In this document: positions 32,624 to 40,506 of the stretch, piece after piece | Layout of the letters: every line of letters starts with the position of its first letter | Position numbering within the stretch: position 1 is the first letter of the stretch | Notes under the pieces: model-generated | What the model was told of the DNA's origin: nothing | The model's database searches: none | Seen by the model: the letters and a program-made list of their open reading frames with translations, nothing else | NCBI RefSeq assembly: GCF_000526995.1 | Contig: NZ_AZUI01000001.1 | Span: 4,568,001 to 4,632,000, forward strand | Origin: Lacrimispora indolis DSM 755 | GTDB taxonomy: Bacteria; Bacillota; Clostridia; Lachnospirales; Lachnospiraceae | Direction of reading: 5' to 3' | Length of the DNA stretch: 64,000 nucleotides | Translations under genes and position numbers: made by a program

Positions 32624-33484
32624 ATGGAGATTAAAAAACTACTTACACCGTATAACCATAATATCGGCACTCTGGATCGTATCAAGTACATCGTGATCCA
32701 TTATGTTGGGGCCCTGGGAGGTGCAGAAGCAAACTGTAAATACTACGCGTCCCAATACATTGGAGCCAGCGCTCATTATTATGTCGGGTTTGATGGGGGA
32801 GTTTGGCAGTCTGTTGAGGATCAGAACATAGCATGGCATTGCGGAGCAAAAACCTATACTCACCCGGAATGCCGGAATGCAAACAGCCTGGGGATCGAGC
32901 TCTGTGTTAGGAATAAGGGGAGTCAGGCGGATACAAGCTGGGATTGGTATTTTGAGGAGGCTACGGTGCAGGCAGCCATTGAACTGACCAAGGAACTGAT
33001 GGCGAAGTACAACATCTCTGCAGATCATGTAATACGGCACTATGATGTGACCGGGAAGATTTGTCCCAATCCTTATGTTTATAATCACACACAGCATACT
33101 TGGGAGGCATTTAAGACGGCTCTGACGGCTACACCGGAAAAGAAATTCGGCTGGCTCCAGGAGGACGGCGGATGGAGATTCTACAACGGTGATACCGGCG
33201 AGTATGTCCGTAATGATTGGCACCAGGATCCTGATGGTAAATGGTACTGGTTTGATGGTGCCGGTATGATGGTCTCAAACGTCTGGTATCAGCACAAGGG
33301 CGCATGGTACTACCTGGGACCAGACGGCGTTATGTGTGCTTCACAACTTGTAGAAAATTCCGGAAAGATTTATGCGGTAGATGCGGATGGTAAAATGGTT
33401 ACTGAACCTGTAATGTTAACTCCTGATGCTGATGGTGCATTGCAGTATCCGGGGTTAGCTAACCAATTATTTACCAACCTTTAA
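32624..33484 (+). CDS. endolysin: N-acetylmuramoyl-L-alanine amidase with wall-binding repeats
   Basis: 286 residues. Residues 1-160 are an amidase_2 (PGRP-like) domain: IVIHYVGALGG (zinc His), GASAHYYVGFDG, IAWHCGAKTY, and HVIRHYDVTGKICPNP near the catalytic end. Residues 170-270 hold cell-wall/choline-binding-like repeats (GWRFYNGDTGEYVRNDW..., KWYWFDGAGMM..., AWYYLGPDGVM). It cuts the amide bond between MurNAc and L-Ala. Third gene of the lysis group, GGAGGATTATC as ribosome binding site. Confidence 0.9.
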   Translation: MEIKKLLTPYNHNIGTLDRIKYIVIHYVGALGGAEANCKYYASQYIGASAHYYVGFDGGVWQSVEDQNIAWHCGAKTYTHPECRNANSLGIELCVRNKGSQADTSWDWYFEEATVQAAIELTKELMAKYNISADHVIRHYDVTGKICPNPYVYNHTQHTWEAFKTALTATPEKKFGWLQEDGGWRFYNGDTGEYVRNDWHQDPDGKWYWFDGAGMMVSNVWYQHKGAWYYLGPDGVMCASQLVENSGKIYAVDADGKMVTEPVMLTPDADGALQYPGLANQLFTNL

Positions 33485-33589
33485 ATTGTAAGTATATTTG
33501 AAATGAAGTTAGGTGAAGATAATTGTAAAATATGGATGAAATAGAAAGGAAAGTGTGGTATAATGGCAATCAATGGGGGGTACATAGAT

Positions 33590-35650
33590 GTGAAGAATGA
33601 AAATGCATTAATTGCTTTAGCCTATATAAAAGAAACAGATAATCCATTAACAGTATTTTGCAATTATGTTTTGATATGCTTAATCATAACACCGGCCTCT
33701 TCGTTGAGGCATGACGAATTATCTGATAAAATTTCGGAGCAATTTGGCTTAAAAATGCCACAGCACATGCTAAAAATGTGTTGTCGAATCTTAGAAAAAG
33801 ACAAAAAGATTGAAAGACTTTCAAAAGGTGCAGGATATTTACTTAAAGATTTTTCTTTTGATTTAAGTGGTTTTGAAGTAAAGAAAACTCAATTGCAAGA
33901 TAAAGAACGCTTATTAGTTAATGGACTAATGTCTTATGCTGAGGATTATAAATTAAATTGGAACTATCAACAGGCTAGAGAATATTTAACGAATTTTTTA
34001 TTGGTTCGTGGAAATGCTGTTGCAATATTTGCAGAAAAAGCAGTTAAAGAAGTTGAAAAAGAAAAATTTGTGTCCAATGATTGGTATGTTGGAAAATATG
34101 TATCCCATTTACTTGAATGTAATGATGCAAGAACAGAATATCTTATTGATATAGTAAATGGAATGATGATTTATATTGGATTGTATGAAACAAATGACTA
34201 TAATCAGGACCGTAACCAAAAGTTTAAAGGAACGAATTTTTACTTTGATACTAAATTAATTTTACGGTTAATGGGATATTCATGGACGCTGGAAATTGAG
34301 TCTACGAAAGAATTATCAGATTTAATTGAAAAAGAATATGGTGGAAATATTTGTGTTTTTGAGCATACAGTTGGAGAAATTGAATCTGCCTTATATAATG
34401 CAGCTGAAACCTTAAAAAGGGGTGAGGTTATTGCAGATTATGAGTTAAGAATGTATGTAGAGTTAAACAAATGTACTGATTACGATTTAAGATTGCAAAG
34501 CCAATCTGCAAGAGCAACCATAGAAAGAAAATTGGGATTTAGAGTACAACCTTCTGTCGATTGGGAAGAAAAGAAGAATTATAAGAATAATTTAGACTCG
34601 GAGGCATTAATACAGTTTGTTAAGTGCAAGCATTTACGATGGAAAGAAAGAGCAATAGAAAATGATATTGATTCAATAAATTATATTAATATATTGCGAA
34701 AGGGTGATTATTCAGTCAAATATGGAGGACGTAAAAAATTGCCTGTTTTTATCACAACCAATACAGCTCTGGTTTGGGATATTAAAGAATATATCCACAG
34801 GTTTGGAGCAGATGATAAAGGGGTTGCTATGTGGAATCCTAATGCATTACCGATTATTTCAGACAATATGCTTATGTGTCGATTATGGTTGCCAAAAGCA
34901 CAGAATTCAACAACTATTCCGTTGTTGACTTTAGCTAGGAATGCTTATGCTGCACAGCAGGCCAATACTGCCTTTTTTGAAAAATTAAGAACCTCTGCCA
35001 AAGAATTAAAACAGAAGCATAACATTGATGTAATTGATATTTCTATTGCTAGAAAAGAAAAGCTGGAAGAATTATTGATAAAAAACACAGCTGGAGATAT
35101 GGAAGAAATATCAGTTGAAATGCTGGCTACGTCAGTTGAAGAAATGATTAAGCTTGAAACGATGAGTCTCCAAAAATCAGTTGAAAAATTAGAGACAGAA
35201 AAGGATATTCAAGTTCTCATTAATGAGAGTAATAGGAAAAATATTATACGATCGGCAGTTAAAAGGTATAAAAATAAATTGGGACTAAAAAGAATATTAA
35301 TTTATGTTGCCAGATCATACTGGATATGTTTAACTATAGTTTTTGGATTTTTAAGTTTGGGCCTTTCAAAAGCCAAAGGATTACAGATAACAAGTGAATT
35401 ACCTTATTTTGGGATTATATATGTTTTTATTTTCCTTTTGCTAAAAGTATTGGAAAAGGCAACGAATAAAGGATTTGTTGGAGAACTGTTTTTATCAACG
35501 GCAATAAAATATGTTTGGAAAAAGTATTCGGAAGAAGTGAAAATGGGGTTATTGGATTTTGAAAAAGGAGATGAAAGTGAAATTCTTTTGGCTTGTATTG
35601 ATGAGACTCCCATATTAAATAAATATCGAAAATATTATGAATTAAATTAG
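33590..35650 (+). CDS. PIN-like nuclease with C-terminal membrane anchor, moron
   Basis: About 686 residues from GTG 33590 (after ATGGGGGGTACATAGAT; ATG 33563 is in frame, but a TATAAT at 33558-33563 looks like its promoter). Residues about 215-420 contain FYFDTKLILRLMGY, later DSINYINILRKG and LPVFITTNTALVWD, the FDTxxLxxLLG...TTN pattern of PIN-like toxins/nucleases. A coiled coil leads to two membrane helices (YWICLTIVFGFLSLGL, YFGIIYVFIFLLLKVL) near the C-terminus. AT-rich with own terminator, so moron. A membrane-tethered RNase in phage defence is an attractive but unproven reading. Confidence 0.65.
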   Translation: MKNENALIALAYIKETDNPLTVFCNYVLICLIITPASSLRHDELSDKISEQFGLKMPQHMLKMCCRILEKDKKIERLSKGAGYLLKDFSFDLSGFEVKKTQLQDKERLLVNGLMSYAEDYKLNWNYQQAREYLTNFLLVRGNAVAIFAEKAVKEVEKEKFVSNDWYVGKYVSHLLECNDARTEYLIDIVNGMMIYIGLYETNDYNQDRNQKFKGTNFYFDTKLILRLMGYSWTLEIESTKELSDLIEKEYGGNICVFEHTVGEIESALYNAAETLKRGEVIADYELRMYVELNKCTDYDLRLQSQSARATIERKLGFRVQPSVDWEEKKNYKNNLDSEALIQFVKCKHLRWKERAIENDIDSINYINILRKGDYSVKYGGRKKLPVFITTNTALVWDIKEYIHRFGADDKGVAMWNPNALPIISDNMLMCRLWLPKAQNSTTIPLLTLARNAYAAQQANTAFFEKLRTSAKELKQKHNIDVIDISIARKEKLEELLIKNTAGDMEEISVEMLATSVEEMIKLETMSLQKSVEKLETEKDIQVLINESNRKNIIRSAVKRYKNKLGLKRILIYVARSYWICLTIVFGFLSLGLSKAKGLQITSELPYFGIIYVFIFLLLKVLEKATNKGFVGELFLSTAIKYVWKKYSEEVKMGLLDFEKGDESEILLACIDETPILNKYRKYYELN

Positions 35651-35690
35651 GTTTAAACACATAGGCGAAAGCATAATTTAGGATCTATGA

Positions 35691-35720
35691 AAAGCATTAT
35701 CATAAAGATAGTGCTTTTTT
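35691..35720 (+). terminator. terminator after the PIN-like gene
   Basis: AAAGCATTATC (35691-35701) pairs with GATAGTGCTTT (35707-35717), followed by T. Confidence 0.8.
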
Positions 35721-35830
35721 GCGATTTTTTAAGAAGCTCATCTCAGCTTATATAAAAACGTTAGTCAAATGTTAGTCATTTGGATGAAATTAAATTTTCT
35801 TAAAACTAATTTAATCTCTTAAAATAAGAA

Positions 35831-35855
35831 AAAACCCCGCAAACACGAGGTTTTA
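35831..35855 (-). terminator. hairpin beside the tRNA fragment
   Basis: AAAACC-C-CG pairs with CG-A-GGTTTT (35831-35854); would terminate a leftward tRNA transcript. Confidence 0.55.
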
Positions 35856-35859
35856 CATA

Positions 35860-35901
35860 AGCTCCCGGGGGGACTCGAACCCCCGACCCACGCATTACGA
35901 A
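35860..35901 (-). tRNA. 3' half of a tRNA-Thr (CGT), attachment-site remnant
   Basis: On the minus strand TTCGTAATGCG (anticodon CGT and 3' anticodon stem), then GGGGG-TTCGAGT-CCCCC T-arm and acceptor CGGGAGC. The 5' half is missing; the sequence upstream is unrelated. A tRNA half running from the anticodon to the 3' end is the usual form of an att core. Not a functional tRNA. Confidence 0.7.
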
Positions 35902-36047
35902 GAATCAATATTTTGGAGAATGCATTGAATTACATAGACGATAGAGCTGACTACTCCAGATCCGGATTGAGCTTTGAGATATCCAGAATTAGCTGAGTAA
36001 AACGATAGGCGGACTTCCGGTTTATTACGGTAGTTCGCCTTTTTGTG
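35902..36047. other. gap between tRNA remnant and SOS cassette
   Basis: No gene. GGCGGACT/AGTTCGCC followed by T5 (36008-36044) is a terminator-like hairpin in the plus direction. Confidence 0.5.
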
Positions 36048-36605
36048 TCATACTGATTTGTACTTAACCTCATTTATAGCTTTGCTCATTGTACTTACAG
36101 GATCGTGACCATTAAACCACTCATCATGACATGCTTTCGGAAGAATCACCGGCATTCTATCATGAATAAAGGAAATACCTGACCAAGCCGGACGTGTCAG
36201 AATAACGAAAAGAGATTCCCCGGTTTTAGAATCAATCTTTGAAAGTCCGGCCATCCACACGGGAGAATTATCAGGTGCTGCCAGTGAATATTTTATTTTT
36301 TTAGAACCTTGTTTTTCCCATTCATAGTACCAACTTGCCGGTACCAGGCAGCGACCTTCCATCATTGGGCGACGGAACGTATTCTTTTCTGCGGCGGTTT
36401 CACTTCTTGCATTAATAATTTCACCTTTGCCATCGAACTTTGGAAACCCCCAACGCATTGCCGCCATGGTTCCATTTGGAGATAAAACAGGAGCAGTGTT
36501 TGTTGGATATATTTCTCCGGTTTTTATTGCATTTTTATTTTCTACGGCAGCAATAATGGATTGTAATTCAACGTTGTCTATCTCAATATAATATCTTCCA
36601 CACAT
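36048..36605 (-). CDS. SRAP/YedK (HMCES-type) abasic-site peptidase
   Basis: 185 residues starting MCGRYYI: Cys2 becomes the new N-terminus and crosslinks abasic sites. NARSETAAEKNTF and RCLVPASWYYEWE are the standard SRAP motifs; the catalytic His lies in SFIHDRMPVIL. It protects single-stranded DNA at abasic sites. It is the end of a leftward cassette with dinB, a pairing seen on many mobile elements. Confidence 0.9.
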   Translation of the reverse strand: MCGRYYIEIDNVELQSIIAAVENKNAIKTGEIYPTNTAPVLSPNGTMAAMRWGFPKFDGKGEIINARSETAAEKNTFRRPMMEGRCLVPASWYYEWEKQGSKKIKYSLAAPDNSPVWMAGLSKIDSKTGESLFVILTRPAWSGISFIHDRMPVILPKACHDEWFNGHDPVSTMSKAINEVKYKSV

Positions 36606-36663
36606 ATCATTTGAACGCCTTTCATGTTATTTAATTTATGGTAGTATTACACTTGTTGCAATA

Positions 36664-36975
36664 TTATATTACCATAACCCATTTACAAGAGTCCATGAAA
36701 TACACTAGTTTAAATTCATGACATATGCCGCCGATAATGGCCTCACAGAGAAACTCCTTTGAAGGAATCCCATTATAATTTTTATCTTCGGTGCATTTTA
36801 TTGTTATATTAGATATTGTTTGTATTATACCGTCATCACCCTCAAACTTAATGCTTAGCGGTCTGAGACTACAAGTGGATGTAAACCACGCCTTACAAGC
36901 GATGTGATACATTTTACCTCTAATTTCTCCGCTATCAATTTGATTGTTATTTGATCCGATTCCAAATGTCCCCAT
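36664..36975 (-). CDS. hypothetical protein of the SOS cassette
   Basis: 103 residues, MGTFGIGSNNNQIDSGEIRGKMYHIACKAWF..., beta-rich, three Cys in the centre. Situated 8 bases after dinB, so cotranscribed and likely SOS-induced. Such small genes recur between UmuC-like polymerases and SRAP genes in Firmicutes elements, but the function is unknown. Confidence 0.6.
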   Translation of the reverse strand: MGTFGIGSNNNQIDSGEIRGKMYHIACKAWFTSTCSLRPLSIKFEGDDGIIQTISNITIKCTEDKNYNGIPSKEFLCEAIIGGICHEFKLVYFMDSCKWVMVI

Positions 36976-36983
36976 AATATCAC

Positions 36984-38246
36984 CTACAACACATTCTGTT
37001 TATTATAGTCCACAGTCCTTTTCTCCCTGCTAATTCCACCACTCATATGATCTATGGATTTACTTTTCACAAAGCTTGCGCGCTTTATAGAATCCATTCC
37101 AAAGCGATTTCTAATTTCATCTACTGCTTTATCCAGCAGCTCCAGTTTTTCATAGTCTACTTTATCAAATATATTTAATTGTCGGCTGCTTTCAGTTGAC
37201 ACGTGATTTGTGTGTATGCCCAAATGACGGATAGGGATCTTATTCCACGCATCATCAAAAATCTGACAGGCTACTTCGTAAATCTCACGTGTGATGTTTG
37301 TTGGAGTATCAATGGTCATTTGGTGCCCGTAGTACTCCAGGTTATAATCTCTTATTCCTACGGATATTACGCTAATTTTAACATTATCCGCTCGTAGTCT
37401 GGCGCTTAATGTTTCCGCGAGAGACAGCAACACCAGATGAGCCGTTTCCCGGTCTATCACATCAAATGATATAGTTGTGCTATTGCCATATCCTTTGTTT
37501 GGAGGCGGGGTTGGCTCTACAGATGTTAAATCAATACCATTTGCAAATGCCCATATAATTTCACCATGCTTGCCGAAATGAGCTTTGATTATTGTTAGAT
37601 CGGTCTGGGCTAATTCTCCTATAGTTTTAATTCCAATACCATATAACTTTTTTGTAGTTGCGCGGCCAACAAAAAATAAATCAGATACAGGCAATGGCCA
37701 CATTTTATCCTTTATTTCATGTGCCCATAAGGTATGTGTCTTGTTCGGTTTGGAGAAATCCGAAGCCATTTTTGCCAGGATCTTGTTACTGGATACACCG
37801 ATATTTACCGTAAATCCAAGTTCTCCGAAAACGCGGTCCTTAATTTGATTGGCAACTTCCTCAGGTTCTCCAAATAAAGACTCAGTACCAGTCATGTCCA
37901 TAAAAGCTTCGTCGATAGAGTACTGTTCTACAGTAGGGCTATATTCTTTGAGCATATTAAGAAACGCATCAGAGGATCGTTGGTAAAGATTATAGTTAGG
38001 CGGGACCAGAACAAGATCAGGACATTTGCGCAAAGCATCTGTTACTGGCTCACCAGTCTTTATATTATATTTTTTAGCAGGAATGCTTTTAGCAAGTATA
38101 ATACCATGGCGTTTTGTTACGTCACCACCAACAGCCGAGGGTATATCTCTCAAGTCTAACTTGCCACCAAGATGATACAATCTATATACAGCCTCCCAGC
38201 TTAGAAATGCCGAATTCACATCGATATGAAATATAACTCTGTTCAT
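36984..38246 (-). CDS. dinB: Y-family DNA polymerase (DinB/UmuC-like)
   Basis: 420 residues starting MNRVIFHIDVNSAFLSWEAV. Motifs: FHIDVNSAF (first metal Asp), YSIDEAFMDMT (catalytic Asp-Glu), GVSSNKILAKMASDFSKPN, then helix-hairpin-helix and little finger (GYGNSTTISFDVIDR). The C-terminal ESSRQLNIFD is a clamp-binding QLxxFD motif. It performs translesion synthesis. A LexA-type box lies 36 bases upstream. AGGGGTGATAAA precedes the ATG; the frame continues upstream without a signal. Confidence 0.9.
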   Translation of the reverse strand: MNRVIFHIDVNSAFLSWEAVYRLYHLGGKLDLRDIPSAVGGDVTKRHGIILAKSIPAKKYNIKTGEPVTDALRKCPDLVLVPPNYNLYQRSSDAFLNMLKEYSPTVEQYSIDEAFMDMTGTESLFGEPEEVANQIKDRVFGELGFTVNIGVSSNKILAKMASDFSKPNKTHTLWAHEIKDKMWPLPVSDLFFVGRATTKKLYGIGIKTIGELAQTDLTIIKAHFGKHGEIIWAFANGIDLTSVEPTPPPNKGYGNSTTISFDVIDRETAHLVLLSLAETLSARLRADNVKISVISVGIRDYNLEYYGHQMTIDTPTNITREIYEVACQIFDDAWNKIPIRHLGIHTNHVSTESSRQLNIFDKVDYEKLELLDKAVDEIRNRFGMDSIKRASFVKSKSIDHMSGGISREKRTVDYNKQNVL

Positions 38247-38281
38247 TTTATCACCCCTACATATATTTATTACAGTATAGT

Positions 38282-38295
38282 CGAATGTATGTTCG
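38282..38295. promoter_or_regulatory. LexA/DinR-type box upstream of dinB
   Basis: CGAATGTATGTTCG differs from the Firmicutes LexA consensus CGAACNNNNGTTCG at one position. Predicts SOS induction of the dinB-SRAP operon. Confidence 0.7.
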
Positions 38296-38417
38296 AATAA
38301 TAGTGGAAATTTCAGGGAAAATGTAGGGAGATGTTCCGGGTCTGCATTAAAAACTACTTTGCATGCTTCCCGGGGCATGATATAATAGGCATGTAGAGTG
38401 GCAGAAAGGATAGCCAC

Positions 38418-38594
38418 ATGGACGATAATCTTAAAGCAATCAATATAATTCACTTCGGCGGCAAATCAATTTATCTAAATGATACGTGTATTTCGCACAC
38501 AATTTTCAAACAAGGGCAAGTTTTAGAAGCAGCGATTTATGGAAATATGATAGTTATAAGACCCGCTTTGTCATCAGAAACGCTTAAGAACTAA
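38418..38594 (+). CDS. 58-residue hypothetical protein
   Basis: MDDNLKAINIIHFGGKSIYLNDTCISHTI..., a small beta-type protein, with AGAAAGGATAGCCAC as ribosome binding site and a promoter TTGCAT-16-TATAAT just upstream (about 38359-38386). Divergent from dinB. Function unknown. Confidence 0.5.
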   Translation: MDDNLKAINIIHFGGKSIYLNDTCISHTIFKQGQVLEAAIYGNMIVIRPALSSETLKN

Positions 38595-38622
38595 ATAATG
38601 TAAATGGTCACTCTACAAAAAA

Positions 38623-38652
38623 AGAGGTAGGGACATTTATGTCTTTACCTCT
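38623..38652. terminator. bidirectional terminator
   Basis: AGAGGTA (38623-38629) pairs with TACCTCT (38646-38652), with inner GGACAT/ATGTC; A and T runs on both sides. Separates convergent genes. Confidence 0.75.
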
Positions 38653-38658
38653 AATATT

Positions 38659-38874
38659 TTATCCATGAGCGAGCATTCCGCATTCTTCACAATATAACCA
38701 AGTAGACTTATTACGAACTTTATTAGGCGTTTTAATTCTTTTAGCATTGGCATTATCATAACCACATACAGGACATATAAATTTGGTTTCGCCATACCAG
38801 CCTATTTTTTCTAAAGCATTTAATCCGGATTCAATAAAAACGAAACATTCATCTTTTTTAAATTGTTTTTCCAT
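38659..38874 (-). CDS. zinc-ribbon protein, putative SOS gene
   Basis: 71 residues starting MEKQFKKDECFVFIESGLNALEK. CPVCGYDNAN...YCEECGMLAHG is a two-CxxC zinc ribbon. AAGGAGAAATTGCT precedes the start, and a near-LexA box lies about 60 bases upstream, suggesting SOS control together with dinB. Function unknown. Confidence 0.6.
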   Translation of the reverse strand: MEKQFKKDECFVFIESGLNALEKIGWYGETKFICPVCGYDNANAKRIKTPNKVRNKSTWLYCEECGMLAHG

Positions 38875-38931
38875 AGCAATTTCTCCTTGGTCTCTTTTCA
38901 AAAATAGTATAACATATTTAGAAAAATAAAT

Positions 38932-38945
38932 CAAACATATGTTCG
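38932..38945. promoter_or_regulatory. near-LexA box
   Basis: CAAACATATGTTCG, one mismatch to CGAACNNNNGTTCG, upstream of the zinc-ribbon gene at 38659. Confidence 0.5.
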
Positions 38946-39025
38946 TAAAATGCTTATAATGGATATTTGTTGAAGTTGAGTTTGAATGTGCTATAATAAA
39001 TATATCTTAGGAGTGATGATTAAAT

Positions 39026-39601
39026 ATGAAAAGAAAGTATTTATTTATAATTATATTTATTATTTTTTTATTATTAAGCTTTACTGTCTTTAAAAAGGCA
39101 AATAAAACAGATGAAAGCAAATATCTTAATAGTGGGAATCAGATTGATACATATGCGAAAAATTTTATGCCGGCCATTGAAGATTTACCCACATCTCAAG
39201 CTATAACATACGAATACAATCGTGCTTCAATAATATTGTTTGAGACAGAAACATTAATGCTTGTCGTCAAGTATGATGAGGAAATATATAAAAAGGAAAA
39301 AGAAAAATTAACAGAGAAGTATAAGTTTTTAGACCATAAAGTGGTTTCAGATTTTGATAAAGAAAAATATTATATTCCCGAGTATCAATTCTCAATAAAT
39401 AACTACGAGCTTAAAGTTGTAAACGGAAGTGACAGTTATAAAGCAGAATATCCCAAGTCATTTGGTATGATTGGAATATCTGATAAAAAAAAGAGTATAG
39501 CATATTTATATTTCTATGATTATGATTTAGACTATATCCAATGTGATGATGAAAGCCCGATGGCTGGTTTTGTTAATAAGTATTTTAAATATGATTTTTA
39601 G
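39026..39601 (+). CDS. membrane-anchored or exported moron protein
   Basis: 191 residues: basic start and long hydrophobic helix (MKRKYLFIIIFIIFLLLSFT), then a soluble Lys/Tyr/Asp-rich domain. Own promoter (TTGAAT and TATAAT near 38980-39000) and TTAGGAGTGATGATTAAAT. The stop codon ends only 4 bases before crossover site C, so the gene is the right-hand edge of the lysis/moron block. Function unknown. Confidence 0.6.
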   Translation: MKRKYLFIIIFIIFLLLSFTVFKKANKTDESKYLNSGNQIDTYAKNFMPAIEDLPTSQAITYEYNRASIILFETETLMLVVKYDEEIYKKEKEKLTEKYKFLDHKVVSDFDKEKYYIPEYQFSINNYELKVVNGSDSYKAEYPKSFGMIGISDKKKSIAYLYFYDYDLDYIQCDDESPMAGFVNKYFKYDF

Positions 39602-39604
39602 GCA

Positions 39605-39617
39605 AAATAGCAATTTA
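39605..39617 (+). repeat. crossover site C
   Basis: AAATAGCAATTTA, plus orientation (direct repeat of A and E). Conserved outside any expressed fibre gene. Confidence 0.85.
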
Positions 39618-39914
39618 AATAACAGAGGTGTCGTGACTCAGATTGCAGTTATTACAGCAACAGGAGCTACAACCGTACCGAATATGTCAGCTTACAAGTA
39701 CATCTATGCCTGCGGTATGCAGGGTACAAACAATGCAGTATGTTCAGTTTTTGCTCCTTACAGCGTGTTTAAAGGAGATGCTTTACTGTACGCATCTTTT
39801 TATGACGGCAGTACAGTACGACAATTTTCCATAAGAGCCACAAATGACACAACGGTTAATATTGGTGTTATCACTAACTGTTCCAACGGAGTAACGATCT
39901 ATGGAATTAAATGA
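39608..39914 (+). CDS. silent fibre tip, cassette 3
   Basis: No start of its own; reads NSNLNNRGVVTQIAVITATG... to NGVTIYGIK in the crossover-site frame. About 100 residues with two Cys. Recombination of A with C would fuse it to the shaft (deletion, since A and C are direct repeats); inversion of segment 2 places it in cassette 4's orientation. Confidence 0.8.
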
Positions 39915-39923
39915 TCATTGTGT

Positions 39924-40254
39924 TTATTGACAAATATAACTCGTGGATAGCATGTAATCTGTAGACGTTTTCATTGCACCTGCTTTGAATATTCTACCCT
40001 CTGGATCAAGCTCAAACTGTACAACTTCGGTTCCCCATGTATTTATACATAATCCATAAAGCCTTCTTGGTGGTTTGAGCGCATTTGGAAACTGAATCAC
40101 TCTAAGTGAAGCATCAATTGTTGCATTTGTTGTAAATCTTAATTGCACAAACGCAATATTACCAGATTTAATTGCATAACAATAATCTGTGTTCAATATA
40201 GCCTGCTGTGCTGAAAAGTCTGCCGCTAAATATGTTTTGTTGTTTAAATTGCTA
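39924..40254 (-). CDS. silent fibre tip, cassette 4 (inverted)
   Basis: Reads NSNLNNKTYLAADFSAQQ... to STDYMLSTSYICQ from site D. Includes RRLYGLCINTWGTEVVQFELDPEGRIF, a fibre-tip-like beta domain. Convergent with cassette 3, stops 9 bases apart. Inversion A-D (about 9.4 kb) would express it. Confidence 0.8.
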
Positions 40255-40257
40255 TTT
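40245..40257 (-). repeat. crossover site D
   Basis: AAATAGCAATTTA on the minus strand; downstream AAACAA is shared with site B. It lies 17 bases before late promoter H. Confidence 0.85.
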
Positions 40258-40274
40258 ACGAACATATTTTAAGA

Positions 40275-40307
40275 TTCCCACATTTCCCATTCATAATATG
40301 ATAATAT
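40275..40307 (+). promoter_or_regulatory. late promoter H (head operon)
   Basis: TTCCCACATTTCCCATT (40275-40291), 10 bases, extended -10 TGATAATAT (TAATAT at 40302-40307). Same motif and spacing as promoter T. Confidence 0.7.
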
Positions 40308-40331
40308 GGTATCAGTGAAAAGTATATCAAC

Positions 40332-40361
40332 ATGCGCTTGGCTTCGGCTGGGCGCATTTTT
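40332..40361 (+). promoter_or_regulatory. leader hairpin of the head operon
   Basis: ATGCGC (40332-40337) pairs with GCGCAT (40352-40357), then T run. Terminator-like, placed as in the tail operon leader at 25020. Confidence 0.55.
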
Positions 40362-40374
40362 CGTGGGTGGAATT

Positions 40375-40506
40375 ATGGAAAAGAAAACTGAAAAATCAGA
40401 ACAGAATAAAAAAGAATCTATTTGGAGAGATAGAAATTCACAACACCCGAAATGGAAGTGTGCTAGTGGAATGACTTTTAAGCCAAAGAAGGTGAGAAGC
40501 GGATGA
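40375..40506 (+). CDS. small basic protein before portal
   Basis: 43 residues, MEKKTEKSEQNKKESIWRDRN..., highly charged. First gene of the head operon; its stop overlaps the portal start (ATGA), giving coupled translation. Function unknown. Confidence 0.5.
   Translation: MEKKTEKSEQNKKESIWRDRNSQHPKWKCASGMTFKPKKVRSG

Noticed and set aside
40245..40262. Similarity of site D flank (GTTCGTAAAT) to the TTCGTA repeats by the small recombinase
   Set aside because: The other five crossover sites do not share it, so it is probably chance and does not by itself link enzyme and sites.
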